Shown one piece after another: positions 41,942-51,552 of a stretch of 64,000 bases of DNA (positions are counted from its first letter, which is position 1; every line of letters starts with the position of its first letter). The notes under the pieces were generated by a model. It searched no databases. It saw nothing but the letters and a program-made list of their open reading frames with translations, and had not been told where the DNA came from. The stretch is from Rhodococcus jostii NBRC 16295 (GTDB taxonomy: Bacteria > Actinomycetota > Actinomycetes > Mycobacteriales > Mycobacteriaceae), in the NCBI RefSeq assembly GCF_001894825.1, contig NZ_BCWY01000041.1:1-64000 (forward strand). The letters run 5' to 3'. Both the position numbers and the translations under genes were made by a program.

Positions 41942-43321
41942 GTGATCGAACCCCACATGCTGACCGGTTCGGAAGCCCTCCCTCTTCTTCGAACGGGCCA
42001 GCTCACAGTGGAAGGACTGGCGAGGTCCTGCCTGAAGCGCGTCGCGGAGCGAGACTTCAGCGTGCGGGCCTGGTCATACCTCGATCCAGACGCGGTACTG
42101 GCCGAAGCTCGGCGCCTCGACCGCGAAGAGCGGAAGGGGCCCCTGCACGGCATCCCGATTGGCGTGAAGGACGTGATCCTCACCAAGAACATGCCAACAC
42201 AACAGAATTCACCAATCTATGCAGACGATTCTCCGAGGATCGATGCCGCGTGCATCCAGACGCTGCGGGCTGCGGGTGCCCTCATCTTCGGTAAGACGGT
42301 GACTACCGAGTTCGCGGCAACTGCGTCGGGCGGGCCGACTAGAAACCCGCATGACCTCGCGCGGACGCCGGGCGGTTCCTCGAGCGGATCCGGCGCTGCG
42401 GTGGCCGACTTTCACGTCCCGATCACGCTTGCGACGCAGACGGGCGGCTCGACCATCCGTCCAGCTTCCTACAACGGTATTTCAGCCCTGAAGCCCACCT
42501 GGAATGCGATCAACAGAGAAGGTCTCAAGATCTTCGTCCCGTCCACCGACACTCTCGGGTTTTGTGCACGCTCAATCCAGGATCTCGAACTGCTTGCGGA
42601 CGTCTTCCAGCTCGAGGACTGTGTGCCCACCAAGCGAATCGAATTGTCCGATGCTCGCGTTGGCCTCTATCAGGGTCCCGCCTGGGACCGGGCAGAGGAC
42701 GCCACTCGAGCGGCCATGAACCTCGGCGCCGCCCTGCTTCGTGATGCGGGCGCCCATGTCGACGAGCTGACCTTGCCGTCAGCCTTCGACGACGTGCTGA
42801 CCCAGTTTGGGATCATTTTGGCCGGGGAGGCTCGAACGAGCTTTCTGCACGAAGCGCTCATGCACCCCGATATTCTTCGCGACGAGTTTATGGCCTTCGT
42901 CGATGACCGGAACACGGTGTCGCGACGGGACCTCGTCGATGCGTATGACAAGGTCGCATCACTTCGACGGATCTTCGACGAAAGAGCAGGCGCTTTCGAC
43001 GCCGTGCTGACGCCTAGCGTGCCGGGCGAGGCACCACCCGGAATCGACCGCACCGGAGATCCGGTCTTCAACTCGATGTGGACCGTGTTGCACACACCGG
43101 TCGTCAACATTCCGGGGTTTTCCGGTCCGAACGGCCTGCCGGTCGGACTCTCCTTGGTGTCGCCGCGCTACACCGACCGGCAACTCCTCGCAATCTCCGC
43201 GGAAGTAACCGACCTGTTCGTCGCCAAAGGAGGCTGGAGGCTCGACGCGGATAAACGCCGCGAAAGTGCGGCGGCACAACGTGGTGCGCTTGTCGACCAG
43301 AGCATGCCGGTAAGGGGATAG
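41942..43321 (+). CDS. amidase signature family hydrolase
   Basis: A 459-residue amidase. The catalytic triad is visible: Lys76 in IPIGVKDVIL, cis-Ser146 in RTPGGSSSGSGAA, and nucleophile Ser170 in TQTGGSTIRPAS. The GTG start is 34 bp after the monooxygenase stop with GGAAGG upstream. Family members hydrolyse linear amides, carbamates or ureido compounds to acid and ammonia (or amine). Following a RutA-like enzyme it would logically cut an opened ring amide or ureide, the job done by the unrelated RutB in pyrimidine degradation. The substrate is inferred only. Confidence 0.9.
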   Translation: MIEPHMLTGSEALPLLRTGQLTVEGLARSCLKRVAERDFSVRAWSYLDPDAVLAEARRLDREERKGPLHGIPIGVKDVILTKNMPTQQNSPIYADDSPRIDAACIQTLRAAGALIFGKTVTTEFAATASGGPTRNPHDLARTPGGSSSGSGAAVADFHVPITLATQTGGSTIRPASYNGISALKPTWNAINREGLKIFVPSTDTLGFCARSIQDLELLADVFQLEDCVPTKRIELSDARVGLYQGPAWDRAEDATRAAMNLGAALLRDAGAHVDELTLPSAFDDVLTQFGIILAGEARTSFLHEALMHPDILRDEFMAFVDDRNTVSRRDLVDAYDKVASLRRIFDERAGAFDAVLTPSVPGEAPPGIDRTGDPVFNSMWTVLHTPVVNIPGFSGPNGLPVGLSLVSPRYTDRQLLAISAEVTDLFVAKGGWRLDADKRRESAAAQRGALVDQSMPVRG

Positions 43322-43374
43322 CTGTGTCAGGAGGTATTGACTCGCCGCAGCACGTCGAAGAAGGGAGCCGGTCG

Positions 43375-44670
43375 ATGCGGACCCCGCGAGTGGTGATTGT
43401 CGGATCGTCGGTTGCAGGCGTTCGAGTAGCGCAATCGTTGCGTACGTGTGAGTACACCGGTGAGGTTGTCCTCGTCGGTGAAGAACTCGAGTTGCCCTAT
43501 GACAAGCCGCCGTTGTCCAAGGGGCTGTTGGCCGGCGGTGAGCGTGCGCCCAAATTGTCGTTGTTGTCGGCCGAGGAAGCCGACGCCGCGGGCATCGAAT
43601 TGGTTCTGGGCAGGTGCGCCGTTCATCTGGATGTGCCGGGTCGTGAGGTTGTGCTCGCCGGTGGTGAGCGGCTGGCCTTCGATGACGTGGTGATCGCGAC
43701 GGGTGCCCGGGCGCGCCCTTCGCCGTGGGGGCGCCCCGACGGTGTGCATGTGTTGCGCTCGTTGGCGGATGCCTCCGCGTTGCGCGCCGACCTTGCGCGG
43801 GGTGGCCACCTGGTGGTGATCGGCGGCGGGTTCATCGGATCCGAAGTCGCCTCGACGGCTCGCGGCCTGGGCCTCGAGGTGACGGTGGTCGACCCCCAGG
43901 CTGTCCCGATGAGCCGTGTTCTCAACCCGGAGATCGGCCGGTTGTTCACGGAGTTGCATGAACGTAACGGGGTCCGGACCAGGTTCGGTGTCGGTGTGGA
44001 GGGGATCGACGGCGTTCGGGGAGCGTTGCGGGTTCACCTGTCGGACGGATCGGTCCTGGATGCGGCCACAGTGGTGATAGGCATCGGTGCCATCCCGAAT
44101 GACGGGTGGCTGAGTTCGTCCGGTTTGCGGGTCGACGACGGGCTGGTATGCGATGAGTACAGTCGGGCGGTCGGAGCTCCCCGGGTGTACGCGGTTGGTG
44201 ATGTTGCGCGCTGGTATCACCCGACGTATGCGACGCTGGTGCGTGTCGAGCATTGGACGAATGCTGTCGAACAGGCGGCGTGTGTGGCGCACAACATTAC
44301 TCATCCGGAGCGACCGCGTACGCATGCGCCGTTGGAGTACGTCTGGAGCGATCAGTACGACTGGAAGGTTCAGATCGCGGGGCGTACTGGTGGGGACTTC
44401 GAGCATTGTGTGGTGACGGGTCCGGAGCCGGGTCGGTCGTTTGCAGTGTTGTACGGCGATAGCGACCGGGCCCTGCGGGGTGTGGTTGCCGTCAATTGGG
44501 TGCGTGCTCTGGTGGAGTGTCGTCGCGCGCTCAGTGACGGTGGCGCTGTGTCGGTCGGGGAGATACGCGAGAAGATCGCCTCGCTGGTGAACCCCAAGCC
44601 TCGATTGGATCGGGCGAACTCCAACCGGGCGCCTATGCGCTCCAGTGGTAGTCCCAGCCTCGACCCGTAA
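43375..44670 (+). CDS. FAD-dependent ferredoxin reductase (rhodocoxin/putidaredoxin reductase type)
   Basis: A 431-residue NADH:ferredoxin reductase of the class that serves bacterial P450 and dioxygenase systems. FAD motif VVIVGSSVAGVRVAQSLR at the N-terminus, LPYDKPPLSKGLL, then the NAD motif VIGGGFIGSEVASTARGLGL and the second FAD stretch VYAVGDVARW. The ATG at 43375 has GGGAG before it; a GTG at 43324, close to the amidase stop, would add 17 residues. Third codon positions are more GC-rich than in the flanking amidase gene. It offers an alternative to FprB for the small ferredoxins. Confidence 0.9.
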   Translation: MRTPRVVIVGSSVAGVRVAQSLRTCEYTGEVVLVGEELELPYDKPPLSKGLLAGGERAPKLSLLSAEEADAAGIELVLGRCAVHLDVPGREVVLAGGERLAFDDVVIATGARARPSPWGRPDGVHVLRSLADASALRADLARGGHLVVIGGGFIGSEVASTARGLGLEVTVVDPQAVPMSRVLNPEIGRLFTELHERNGVRTRFGVGVEGIDGVRGALRVHLSDGSVLDAATVVIGIGAIPNDGWLSSSGLRVDDGLVCDEYSRAVGAPRVYAVGDVARWYHPTYATLVRVEHWTNAVEQAACVAHNITHPERPRTHAPLEYVWSDQYDWKVQIAGRTGGDFEHCVVTGPEPGRSFAVLYGDSDRALRGVVAVNWVRALVECRRALSDGGAVSVGEIREKIASLVNPKPRLDRANSNRAPMRSSGSPSLDP

Positions 44671-44742
44671 GGGTCGATATCCGCAAGCACATGATCGGCG
44701 AACGCCATCCCTTCGCACAACACAGGAAGAGCTGAGTATCAA

Positions 44743-45945
44743 ATGAGAGAAGCTGTGATCGTCTCCACGGCGCGGACGCCGATCGGCAAGGCGAACCGCG
44801 GGGCGTTCAACGACACTCAGGCCCAGGAGCTCGCGGCCCATGCGATCTCGCACGCCGTTCAGCGCGCCGGACTCGACGGCGGTGAGATCGACGACGTGAT
44901 CCTCGGGTGCGCACTGCAGCAGGGTTCCTCGGGTGGAAACGTTGCCCGGCAGGCGGCGCTACGTGCGGGTTTGCCGGAGACCGTGTCGGGCATGACGATC
45001 GACCGTCAATGTTCGTCGGGGTTAATGGCGATCGCGACGGCGGCAAAGCAGATCATCAGCGACGGAATGTCGATCGCGGTCGGCGGTGGTGTGGAGTCGA
45101 TTTCGCTGGTCCAGAATGATCACGCCAACAACTATCGCGCCGCCGATCCCTGGCTGGTCGAGCACAAACCGTCCATTTACCGGCCGATGTTGGAGACCGC
45201 CGAGATTGTTGCCGAGCGATATGGAGTGAGCCGGGACCGGCAGGACGAGTACGCCCTGTTGTCGCAGCAGCGCACCGCGGCGGCGCAGGACGCGGGCCGG
45301 TTCGATCGTGAGATCGTCGCGTTGCCCAGTATCAAGACGGTCATTGACCGGGAGACGGGGGAGGTGCGCAGGGAGCGGGTGACGCTGACCAGGGACGAGG
45401 GCAACCGTGCGTCGACCACTCTCGAGGGTTTGCAGGGTCTGCGCGCGGTGCTGCCGGACGGCCAGGTCAGCACGGTATCGACCGTGACGGCGGGCAACTC
45501 GTCGCAATTGTCGGATGGTGCGTCGGCGTCGGTACTGATGGAGGCGGGGGAGGCGCAGCGGCGTGGATTGACGCCGCTCGGCCTGTATCGGGGTATTGCG
45601 GTGGCCGGGTGTGAGCCGGATGAGATGGGCATCGGTCCGGTGTTCGCAGTTCCGAAACTGCTGAAGGCGCATGACCTCACGATCGATGACATCGGCCTGT
45701 GGGAGCTCAACGAGGCGTTCGCGTCGCAGGCGGTGTACTGCCGAGACGAGCTCGGTATCAATCCAGAGCGGTTCAACGTGAACGGTGGCGGCATCTCGGT
45801 CGGGCACCCGTACGGGATGACCGGTGCCCGGCTGGTGGGCCACGCGTTGATCGAAGCCAAGCGTCGTGGTGAACGGTACGTGGTAATCACGATGTGTGTC
45901 GGCGGTGGCATGGGTGCCGCCGGCCTGTTCGAGGTCACCGAGTGA
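44743..45945 (+). CDS. thiolase (acetyl-CoA acyltransferase)
   Basis: A 400-residue thiolase that would cleave a 3-oxoacyl-CoA with CoA as the last beta-oxidation-like step. The nucleophilic Cys is in [14 protein letters not shown] (about residue 91); the active-site His is in [17 protein letters not shown] and the second Cys in [14 protein letters not shown], so the triad is complete. The N-terminal [19 protein letters not shown] is typical. It follows the ferredoxin reductase in the same operon. A degradative role fits the neighbouring dehydrogenases and hydratase. Confidence 0.93.
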   Translation: MREAVIVSTARTPIGKANRGAFNDTQAQELAAHAISHAVQRAGLDGGEIDDVILGCALQQGSSGGNVARQAALRAGLPETVSGMTIDRQCSSGLMAIATAAKQIISDGMSIAVGGGVESISLVQNDHANNYRAADPWLVEHKPSIYRPMLETAEIVAERYGVSRDRQDEYALLSQQRTAAAQDAGRFDREIVALPSIKTVIDRETGEVRRERVTLTRDEGNRASTTLEGLQGLRAVLPDGQVSTVSTVTAGNSSQLSDGASASVLMEAGEAQRRGLTPLGLYRGIAVAGCEPDEMGIGPVFAVPKLLKAHDLTIDDIGLWELNEAFASQAVYCRDELGINPERFNVNGGGISVGHPYGMTGARLVGHALIEAKRRGERYVVITMCVGGGMGAAGLFEVTE

Positions 45946-45987
45946 CGACCGGCGGTGGCAATGTCGAGTGCTCTGGTCGACTGAGAG

Positions 45988-46327
45988 ATGGCCACGATCG
46001 GTGACTACTGGCCGATCTCGCGTTGCACCTGGTCTATCGCGATCCTGCCTTCGACCCAATCCCGGACGGGTTCGCGGCTTCCACCAGCGATCATTTGCCT
46101 TCGATTCCGGAAATGGCACAGCGTTACGCCACGGCCTCCTCTCGGGATCCGGGCAACCTGGACTTCTATCTCGTGCTCGGTTACTTCAAGCTGGCTGTCA
46201 TTGCCGGAATCCACGCCCGCTACATATACGGGAATACGCGTCGAACGGGGTTCGATCGGGTAGGCGAAGCCGTCCCCGACCTAGCGGCAGCTGGTCTTCG
46301 GGCATTGGGCGTGGCCCGCAGGTATTG
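45988..46327 (+). pseudogene. phosphotransferase (APH) family C-terminal remnant
   Basis: Only the C-terminal ~110 codons of an aminoglycoside-phosphotransferase-like protein of the acyl-CoA-metabolism-associated kind remain: LADLALHLVYRDPAFDPIPD, then LPSIPEMAQRYATASSRD, FYLVLGYFKLAVIAGIHARY and DRVGEAVPDLAAAGLRAL. A frame change occurs near 46010, just upstream of this part. The missing N-terminus (with the kinase nucleotide site) and the thiolase stop 40 bp upstream indicate deletion. Confidence 0.65.
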
Positions 46328-46401
46328 GGATCGAAGCACATTGTCGGGCAAGGGCTGCCGACTACGGCAAGGTCGCCGCACAACACAGAGAGGAATCCGA
46401 A

Positions 46402-47322
46402 GTGAATCAAGCTTCGCCCGGAGGGCAGGTCGTGATCGTGACGGGGGCGGGACAGGGAATCGGCCGGGCTGAGGCGCTTGCGTTTGCCCGTCTTGGTTCT
46501 CGTGTCGTAGTCAACGATGTGGCGGTAGAGCATGCCGATGCTGTGGTCAGCGAGATTGCGAAACTCGGAGGCCGAGCGGTTGCCAGCTACGACTCGGTTG
46601 CGACCGCCGAGGGCGGTGCGGCCATTGTCGACCTCGCTCTGAGCCGGTATGGCACCGTGGATGTCGTGGTTAACAACGCTGGCTTCCTGCGGCCGGCGCT
46701 GTTCGAGGACCTAACGGTGGCCAACATCGAGGAAATCATCGACGTCCACCTCAAGGCGGCCTTCTTCGTGACACAGCCGGCGTGGCGTGTGATGAAGAGC
46801 AATGGCTATGGCCGTGTGGTGATGACCGGTTCGAGCGCCGGAATGTTCGGGCAGGGCGCCAACAGCAACTACTGTGCGGCCAAGGGAGGAGTCTTCGGGC
46901 TGACCCGGGCACTTGCTGTCGAGGGAGCTGATCACGGAATTGGCGTGAATCTGGTACTTCCCTTTGCCTCGACCACGATCAGCGCCAGCAATCCCATCCC
47001 GGGCATCAGCGTGCAACGGGAACGATACGGCGGTTCCTATGACGGCAGACTGGCGGAGCGTCGCACGGTGGATTCCGTTGCACCGTTGGTTGCCTATCTC
47101 GGCAGTCCCGAGTGCAGCCTCTCCGGCGAAGTATTCTCCGCGTGCGCAGGACGCTACGCTCGGGTGTTCGTGGGAATCGGGCGGGGGTGGACGGCGCCCG
47201 ACGTCGACCTCGTTTCACCGTCAACGATCTCCGAGCATCTATCCGAGATCAGAGTGGCGGAGCCGTATATCGAACCCGAAAACATATTTGCTGAGGTCGC
47301 TGAAGTCGCGCGCGCACTGTAA
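46402..47322 (+). CDS. SDR family oxidoreductase (3-hydroxyacyl-CoA dehydrogenase-like)
   Basis: A 306-residue SDR resembling the dehydrogenase domain of multifunctional beta-oxidation proteins: VTGAGQGIGRAEALAFARLG, VVVNDVAVEHADAVVSEIAK, NNAGFLRPALFEDLT, and catalytic MTGSSAGMFGQGANSNYCAAK. The C-terminal ~60 residues (RYARVFVGIGRGWTAPD onwards) are the extension seen in that subgroup, lacking the hydratase domain. The GTG start follows GAGAGG. It is the last gene of the plus-strand catabolic block, and would deliver the ketoacyl-CoA for the thiolase upstream. Confidence 0.88.
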   Translation: MNQASPGGQVVIVTGAGQGIGRAEALAFARLGSRVVVNDVAVEHADAVVSEIAKLGGRAVASYDSVATAEGGAAIVDLALSRYGTVDVVVNNAGFLRPALFEDLTVANIEEIIDVHLKAAFFVTQPAWRVMKSNGYGRVVMTGSSAGMFGQGANSNYCAAKGGVFGLTRALAVEGADHGIGVNLVLPFASTTISASNPIPGISVQRERYGGSYDGRLAERRTVDSVAPLVAYLGSPECSLSGEVFSACAGRYARVFVGIGRGWTAPDVDLVSPSTISEHLSEIRVAEPYIEPENIFAEVAEVARAL

Positions 47323-47810
47323 GTGCTAGGCGCAAATACCGGCGCCGCAGATCAGAATAGGGTGTTGCCCCGTATCCATCCGTTTCGCTGGAGACGTCTC
47401 GCCGGGGCTACCGAGAGCCGCCCTCCGTCGCGGTGCGAGTGATGAGGAGGTAGCACAGTTGTGGCGCGAAGCGATGTGGGACAAAACGCCGGCCACGCTA
47501 TCGACTCGGACGGATTCGAGTCGCAGAAGCGCACCATGGGGGCGATCGGTGGCTGAGTGGTCCGGTACTACGCGGCTGCGGCGGAGTCCCCTCGGCGCAA
47601 CGACGGGGCCGTGCAGACACGAGAAGGTGTGAGGCTCGGAGAGCTCTAGGACGCGCTAGGTGCGCTGCACGGCCCACAGATGGAGCGGGTCCTGGCAGTC
47701 GCAGCCGTTGTGCATGATGACGAGCTCACCCGAGACCGGCACGTGCCGGTGTGGAACGTTGTGGTATCACCACCACCACCGCGGAATGACATCATGATTG
47801 CGAGGAATCA
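47323..47810. other. no recognisable gene
   Basis: About 490 bp after the SDR. Several short frames with neither start sites nor family motifs; no clear terminator hairpin or operator copy was found. Confidence 0.5.
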
Positions 47811-48077
47811 ATGAATCCGGACGACAAGGACATATTCGACTTCGCGCGTCTGTGGATACCCTATGGTGGGCCATGTCGCGGGGACATCCTGGTGAAGTTC
47901 GGCATGACACCGTCCCGTTTCTACGGGCACCTCACGCGAATTGTCGAGGAGGCCGGAGTAGCGCTGCTGTCGCCCGAGGAGAGGCGGTTCCTTGATCGCC
48001 TCAACGCCCATTCCAAGTCGACCGCGCCGAGGAAACCGCCCAGAATAAATGCTGAATCATCACGCAGTGCACCGTAG
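47811..48077 (+). CDS. small DUF3263-like protein
   Basis: An 88-residue protein beginning MNPDDKDIFDFARLWIPYGG, followed by DILVKFGMTPSRFYGHLTRI. This resembles actinobacterial DUF3263 and related small proteins (an ILxFxxxWxxYGG start, then a helix-turn-helix-like FGMTxxRFY). GAGG lies a few bases before the ATG. Function unknown; such proteins look like minimal DNA-binding units and are common near mobile DNA in rhodococci. The C-terminal ~20 residues are low complexity. Confidence 0.6.
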   Translation: MNPDDKDIFDFARLWIPYGGPCRGDILVKFGMTPSRFYGHLTRIVEEAGVALLSPEERRFLDRLNAHSKSTAPRKPPRINAESSRSAP

Positions 48078-48315
48078 ATCGACACTGGTGCCAACATACC
48101 TCGTCGGGTGGGTGGCAGCAGCTAGGGTGCTGAGACCGTTCCGACCGACACGTCCGCCCATGCAGGTAGGGTGGCCTCACCCGCATGCGGATGCGAAGTC
48201 GCACGGTGCTGGGCTGAGACTTCGCCGATTCGTCGTTAAGAAACCCCCGCGTCGACATTCCACCCGGATCGGGAGAGCCTCATGACTGTGGCGGGACTTC
48301 CCGTTTACTCAATTG

Positions 48316-49302
48316 ATGGCAATGAGTGATCACCACTTTCACCCCACGTTGGCGCAGCTCCGTGCCTTCGCTGCAGTAGCCGACCACCGGCACTTTGGCG
48401 GTGCTGCAGCGTATCTCGGAATTAGTCAGCCCGCACTCTCGCAGGGACTGGCAGTACTTGAGGCTGGGCTCGGGGTGCAGCTGATTGATCGCAGCACCCG
48501 TCGGGTGACTGTTACCGGCGCCGGTATGCGTCTCCTACCGGCGGCGGTGCGGACACTGGAGTGCGCCAACATGTTCGTTGCGGCTGCCTCAGATGAGGAG
48601 GGCCAATGGTTCGAGCCAATCCGGATCGGTTTGATCCCGACCGTCGCGCCCTATTTGCTTCCGGCAATGTTGCCCGCGTTGCGCAAGAGGTTTCCGGGCC
48701 TGCGTCTCTCTATAGTCGAGGACCAGAGGGCTGGGCTACTGGAGGCGCTAGGAGCCGGCATTCTGGACGTGGCCGTGTTGGCTTTGCAGGAGATGGCTTG
48801 CAGCGGCTGTGTCGAGATCGAGCTCTATTCTGAGGATCTCATCTTGATTGTCCCGCAGGGTGACCCGATCGCCGGGGAGTTGGGCCTACCGTTGTCCACA
48901 CTGCGTGATCTGAAGCTGCTCCTGCTGGAGGAGGGGAGTTGCTTGCGCAACAGTACGCTGGATCTGTGCCGCTCGGTCGGTGCGTTCGGTGTGGCAGCAG
49001 ACTCCAGGTTCTGCTCGCTAGCGACGGTCGTGCAGTGTGTGTTTGGCGGCCACGGGGCTGCCTTGGTGCCTGAGTCGGTCGCCGAGATCGAAACGCAGAA
49101 CGTCGCCGTGGCGGCCGCGAGATTCGCCTCGCCCGCGCCAAGTCGGACCGTCGGGCTCGTCTTCCGGAGTTCGAGCGGTCGCAGTGAGCAGTACCGGCGG
49201 CTCGCCGCGGCATTGGCTGAGACGAGACTTGGAGCGGAGCCCGTCCCGTGCGCTCCCTTAGCGGATGTCCCGCAGGCGCAACAAGCTCCGGCTTCAACAT
49301 AG
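48316..49302 (+). CDS. LysR family regulator with OxyR-like cysteine pair
   Basis: A 328-residue LysR-type regulator. The winged helix is at the N-terminus (LAQLRAFAAVADHRHFGGAA, YLGISQPALSQGLAVLEAGL). The effector domain includes IRIGLIPTVAPYLLPAMLPA and LPLSTLRDLKLLLLEEGSCL. Cysteines in SCLRNSTLDLCR are spaced like OxyR Cys199/Cys208, so a peroxide-sensing disulfide is possible. No katG or ahpC is adjacent; the nearest genes are the molybdenum hydroxylase accessory operon. It may be an OxyR paralogue used by that system. Start choice between TTG 48313, ATG 48316 and ATG 48322 is not decided by a ribosome binding site. Confidence 0.85.
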   Translation: MAMSDHHFHPTLAQLRAFAAVADHRHFGGAAAYLGISQPALSQGLAVLEAGLGVQLIDRSTRRVTVTGAGMRLLPAAVRTLECANMFVAAASDEEGQWFEPIRIGLIPTVAPYLLPAMLPALRKRFPGLRLSIVEDQRAGLLEALGAGILDVAVLALQEMACSGCVEIELYSEDLILIVPQGDPIAGELGLPLSTLRDLKLLLLEEGSCLRNSTLDLCRSVGAFGVAADSRFCSLATVVQCVFGGHGAALVPESVAEIETQNVAVAAARFASPAPSRTVGLVFRSSSGRSEQYRRLAAALAETRLGAEPVPCAPLADVPQAQQAPAST

Positions 49303-49543
49303 CGTTGACGCTACTTTGGATTGGGCGGAGATCATGATTGTATAGTGGGCTTTCTTCTCTGACGGTTGCGGTCCTTCCGGATTGATCGCGGGTTGGTGCA
49401 TCTTTCCGGTCGCACCGCCGTCCTTCCCGTCGAGCTCGACATCTGTGTTGCTACGAGGCTGTGTTGTTACGAGGCGATCCGCGCGACCCAGCTGGTCGAC
49501 GCGCTGCCGCAGGGCGAACTTGTTAAATGCAACACAAAACGAA

Positions 49544-49557
49544 CTTACGTACGTTAG
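49544..49557. promoter_or_regulatory. 14-bp operator (CTTACG-TA-CGTTAG) before the MoxR gene
   Basis: Inverted repeat with a 2-bp spacer, ending 9 bp before the GTG of the MoxR-like gene. There is hardly room for a leader, so the transcript may be leaderless and the site would overlap the core promoter. Confidence 0.6.
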
Positions 49558-49566
49558 GGTGGGCCT

Positions 49567-50451
49567 GTGGACCAACTGAACGTCTCCGCGCAAGACCTCA
49601 CTGAGCGACTGGCTGGCACAGGCTACCTCGCCGACCCAGGCCTTGGCACCGCGCTCTTCCTTGCGTGCAAGATGCACAAACCGCTGTTCTGTGAGGGCGA
49701 GCCGGGAACTGGAAAGACTGCTCTGGCAAAGGCGCTCGCTGAGGCGCTCGATCTGGAGCTCATACGGTTGCAGTGTCACGAGGGGATCGACATCTCCCAA
49801 GCGCTGTACGACTGGGACTTCGGCCGTCAGCTGCTGCACCTGCGTGCCCTCGAGGCGGCGAACACGAGCCAGCTCGACGCCGACGAAGCCGAGAAGTCCT
49901 TGTACGATGAGCGATTCCTGCTCGATCGACCTTTGCTGCGGGCGCTTCGTTCGGCGCCGTGCGTGTTGCTGGTCGACGAGATCGACCGCGCGGACGACGA
50001 GTTCGAGGCGTTCCTGCTGCAGATCCTCGACGAATTCGCGGTGACCATCCCGGAGTTGGGCGAGGTTAGGGCGAGCACCGCACCTCTGGTGGTGCTCACC
50101 TCCAACCGGACCCGCGACGTGCACGACGCGCTCAAGCGCCGCTGCCTCTACCACTGGCTGGAACATCCCGATATGGAACGGGAGATCGCGATCCTGCGCA
50201 GTCGCGTCCCGGAGCTGAGCGAGTCGCTGGCGCACCAGGTGTCCCAGGCGGTGGCCAAGCTGCGGAAGATGGCATTGCTCAAACCGCCAGGTGTCGCGGA
50301 GAGTATCGACTGGGCCTACGCGCTGCTCGCGCTCGAACGGGACGTGTTGGACGCGCAGACAGCGGCGACCACCCTCGGCGCGGTGTTGAAGTTCCATGAG
50401 GACACCGATCGGGTCATCGCCGCAGGGCTGGACTCCCTGCTGGCCGGGTGA
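49567..50451 (+). CDS. MoxR family AAA+ ATPase (CoxD-like)
   Basis: A 294-residue AAA+ ATPase acting as a maturation chaperone for molybdenum hydroxylases, as CoxD does in CO dehydrogenase biosynthesis. Walker A is CEGEPGTGKTALAKALAEAL (about residue 42), Walker B LLVDEIDRADDEFEAFLLQI, sensor 1 VVLTSNRTRDVHDALKRRCL. Its stop is 3 bp before the VWA gene, and the XdhC gene overlaps that, giving a three-gene accessory operon. The catalytic subunits are at 54.5-58.2 kb on the other strand, under a similar operator. Confidence 0.9.
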   Translation: MDQLNVSAQDLTERLAGTGYLADPGLGTALFLACKMHKPLFCEGEPGTGKTALAKALAEALDLELIRLQCHEGIDISQALYDWDFGRQLLHLRALEAANTSQLDADEAEKSLYDERFLLDRPLLRALRSAPCVLLVDEIDRADDEFEAFLLQILDEFAVTIPELGEVRASTAPLVVLTSNRTRDVHDALKRRCLYHWLEHPDMEREIAILRSRVPELSESLAHQVSQAVAKLRKMALLKPPGVAESIDWAYALLALERDVLDAQTAATTLGAVLKFHEDTDRVIAAGLDSLLAG

Positions 50452-50454
50452 GCC

Positions 50455-51552
50455 ATGGACCCGCTGCCCGGCCTGATCGGCTTCAGTCGCGCACTCGCCG
50501 CGTCGGGGCTGCGGGTGAACATCCATCGCAACCGCACGTTCCTGGCCAGCATCGAGCACGTGGACCTCGCCGATCCGCAGCAGCTGTACTGGGCCGGCCG
50601 CGCTTCATTGTGCGCGGAGCCGGACGACTTTTCGGTGTACGACAGGGTGTTCTCCAGCTGGTTCGGTGTGTCCCGGCTGAGTGCGCCGCCCGTTGACTTG
50701 CATGAGCAACCCCACCGCAGCAACCTCGCCGCACTGACCTCTGAGCACGCTGAGCAACAGGAGGGCACCGAGAACGCGCTGCAGACCGCCGCACAAGACA
50801 TCGAGGTGCTTCGACACCGTGACCTTGCGGAGCTGAGCACGACCGAACGGGCTCACCTCGAGACGCTGCTGACAGTGCTGGACACCCGGCCACCCCGGCG
50901 GCGCAGCAACAGGTTGAGACCGAACAGGCGGGGTGAGCTGGACCCGGGTCTGACCCTGCGGCGGATGCTGGCAACAGGCGGTGAACCGGCGCACCTCGCC
51001 TACCGCAACAAACGGCAGAAGCCGCGCAGGGTGGTGCTGCTGATCGACGTATCCGGCTCGATGAGCGCGTACTCGGATGCGCTGTTGCGGTTCGCGCATG
51101 TGCTCACCCGCGCTGCCCCGGCAAGCACGGAGACGTTCACCTTCGGAACCCGGCTGACCAGAGTTAGTCGGGCGCTGCGGGTCAGGGACCCCGAACTCGC
51201 CCTCGCCGCTGCCGGGCATGCGGTGCCCGACTGGGCCGGCGGGACCAGGATCGGCGAGGCCATCCAGTTATTCTGCGACCGCTGGGGGCAGCGAGGAATG
51301 GCCAGGCGGGCGGTCCTCGTGGTGTTCTCCGACGGCTGGGAACGCGGTGACTGCGCGCAGCTCGGCGAACAAATGACGCGGCTCAGTCGCCTCGCACACC
51401 GGGTGTTCTGGGTTAATCCGTATTCCGGACGCGACGGTTACCAACCGGTGCAATCCGGTATCGCCGTGGCTCTGCCCCATGTGCATGCCTTGCTTGCCGG
51501 GCACAGTCTTTACACATTGGAACTACTGTTGAAGAAGGTGCGCGATGCGTGA
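50455..51552 (+). CDS. VWA domain protein (CoxE-like)
   Basis: A 365-residue protein with a C-terminal von Willebrand A domain. The MIDAS motif is VVLLIDVSGSMSAYSDALLR (about residue 195), and VVFSDGWERGD supplies the later metal ligand. The N-terminal half is helical, with LIGFSRALAASGLRVNIHRN and an acidic/Gln-rich linker. CoxE-type proteins partner the MoxR ATPase in inserting the metal cofactor of CO dehydrogenase-like enzymes. It is translationally close-coupled on both sides. Confidence 0.9.
   Translation: MDPLPGLIGFSRALAASGLRVNIHRNRTFLASIEHVDLADPQQLYWAGRASLCAEPDDFSVYDRVFSSWFGVSRLSAPPVDLHEQPHRSNLAALTSEHAEQQEGTENALQTAAQDIEVLRHRDLAELSTTERAHLETLLTVLDTRPPRRRSNRLRPNRRGELDPGLTLRRMLATGGEPAHLAYRNKRQKPRRVVLLIDVSGSMSAYSDALLRFAHVLTRAAPASTETFTFGTRLTRVSRALRVRDPELALAAAGHAVPDWAGGTRIGEAIQLFCDRWGQRGMARRAVLVVFSDGWERGDCAQLGEQMTRLSRLAHRVFWVNPYSGRDGYQPVQSGIAVALPHVHALLAGHSLYTLELLLKKVRDA

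Noticed and set aside
40118-43321. Classical rut pyrimidine degradation operon
   Set aside because: Only a RutA-like and an FMN reductase gene are adjacent; RutB, C, D, E and G are not present and the hydrolase is an unrelated amidase.
43327-44853. 508-codon open frame on the minus strand
   Set aside because: Antisense of the clearly recognisable ferredoxin reductase; Arg/His/Thr-rich composition typical of shadows in GC-rich DNA.
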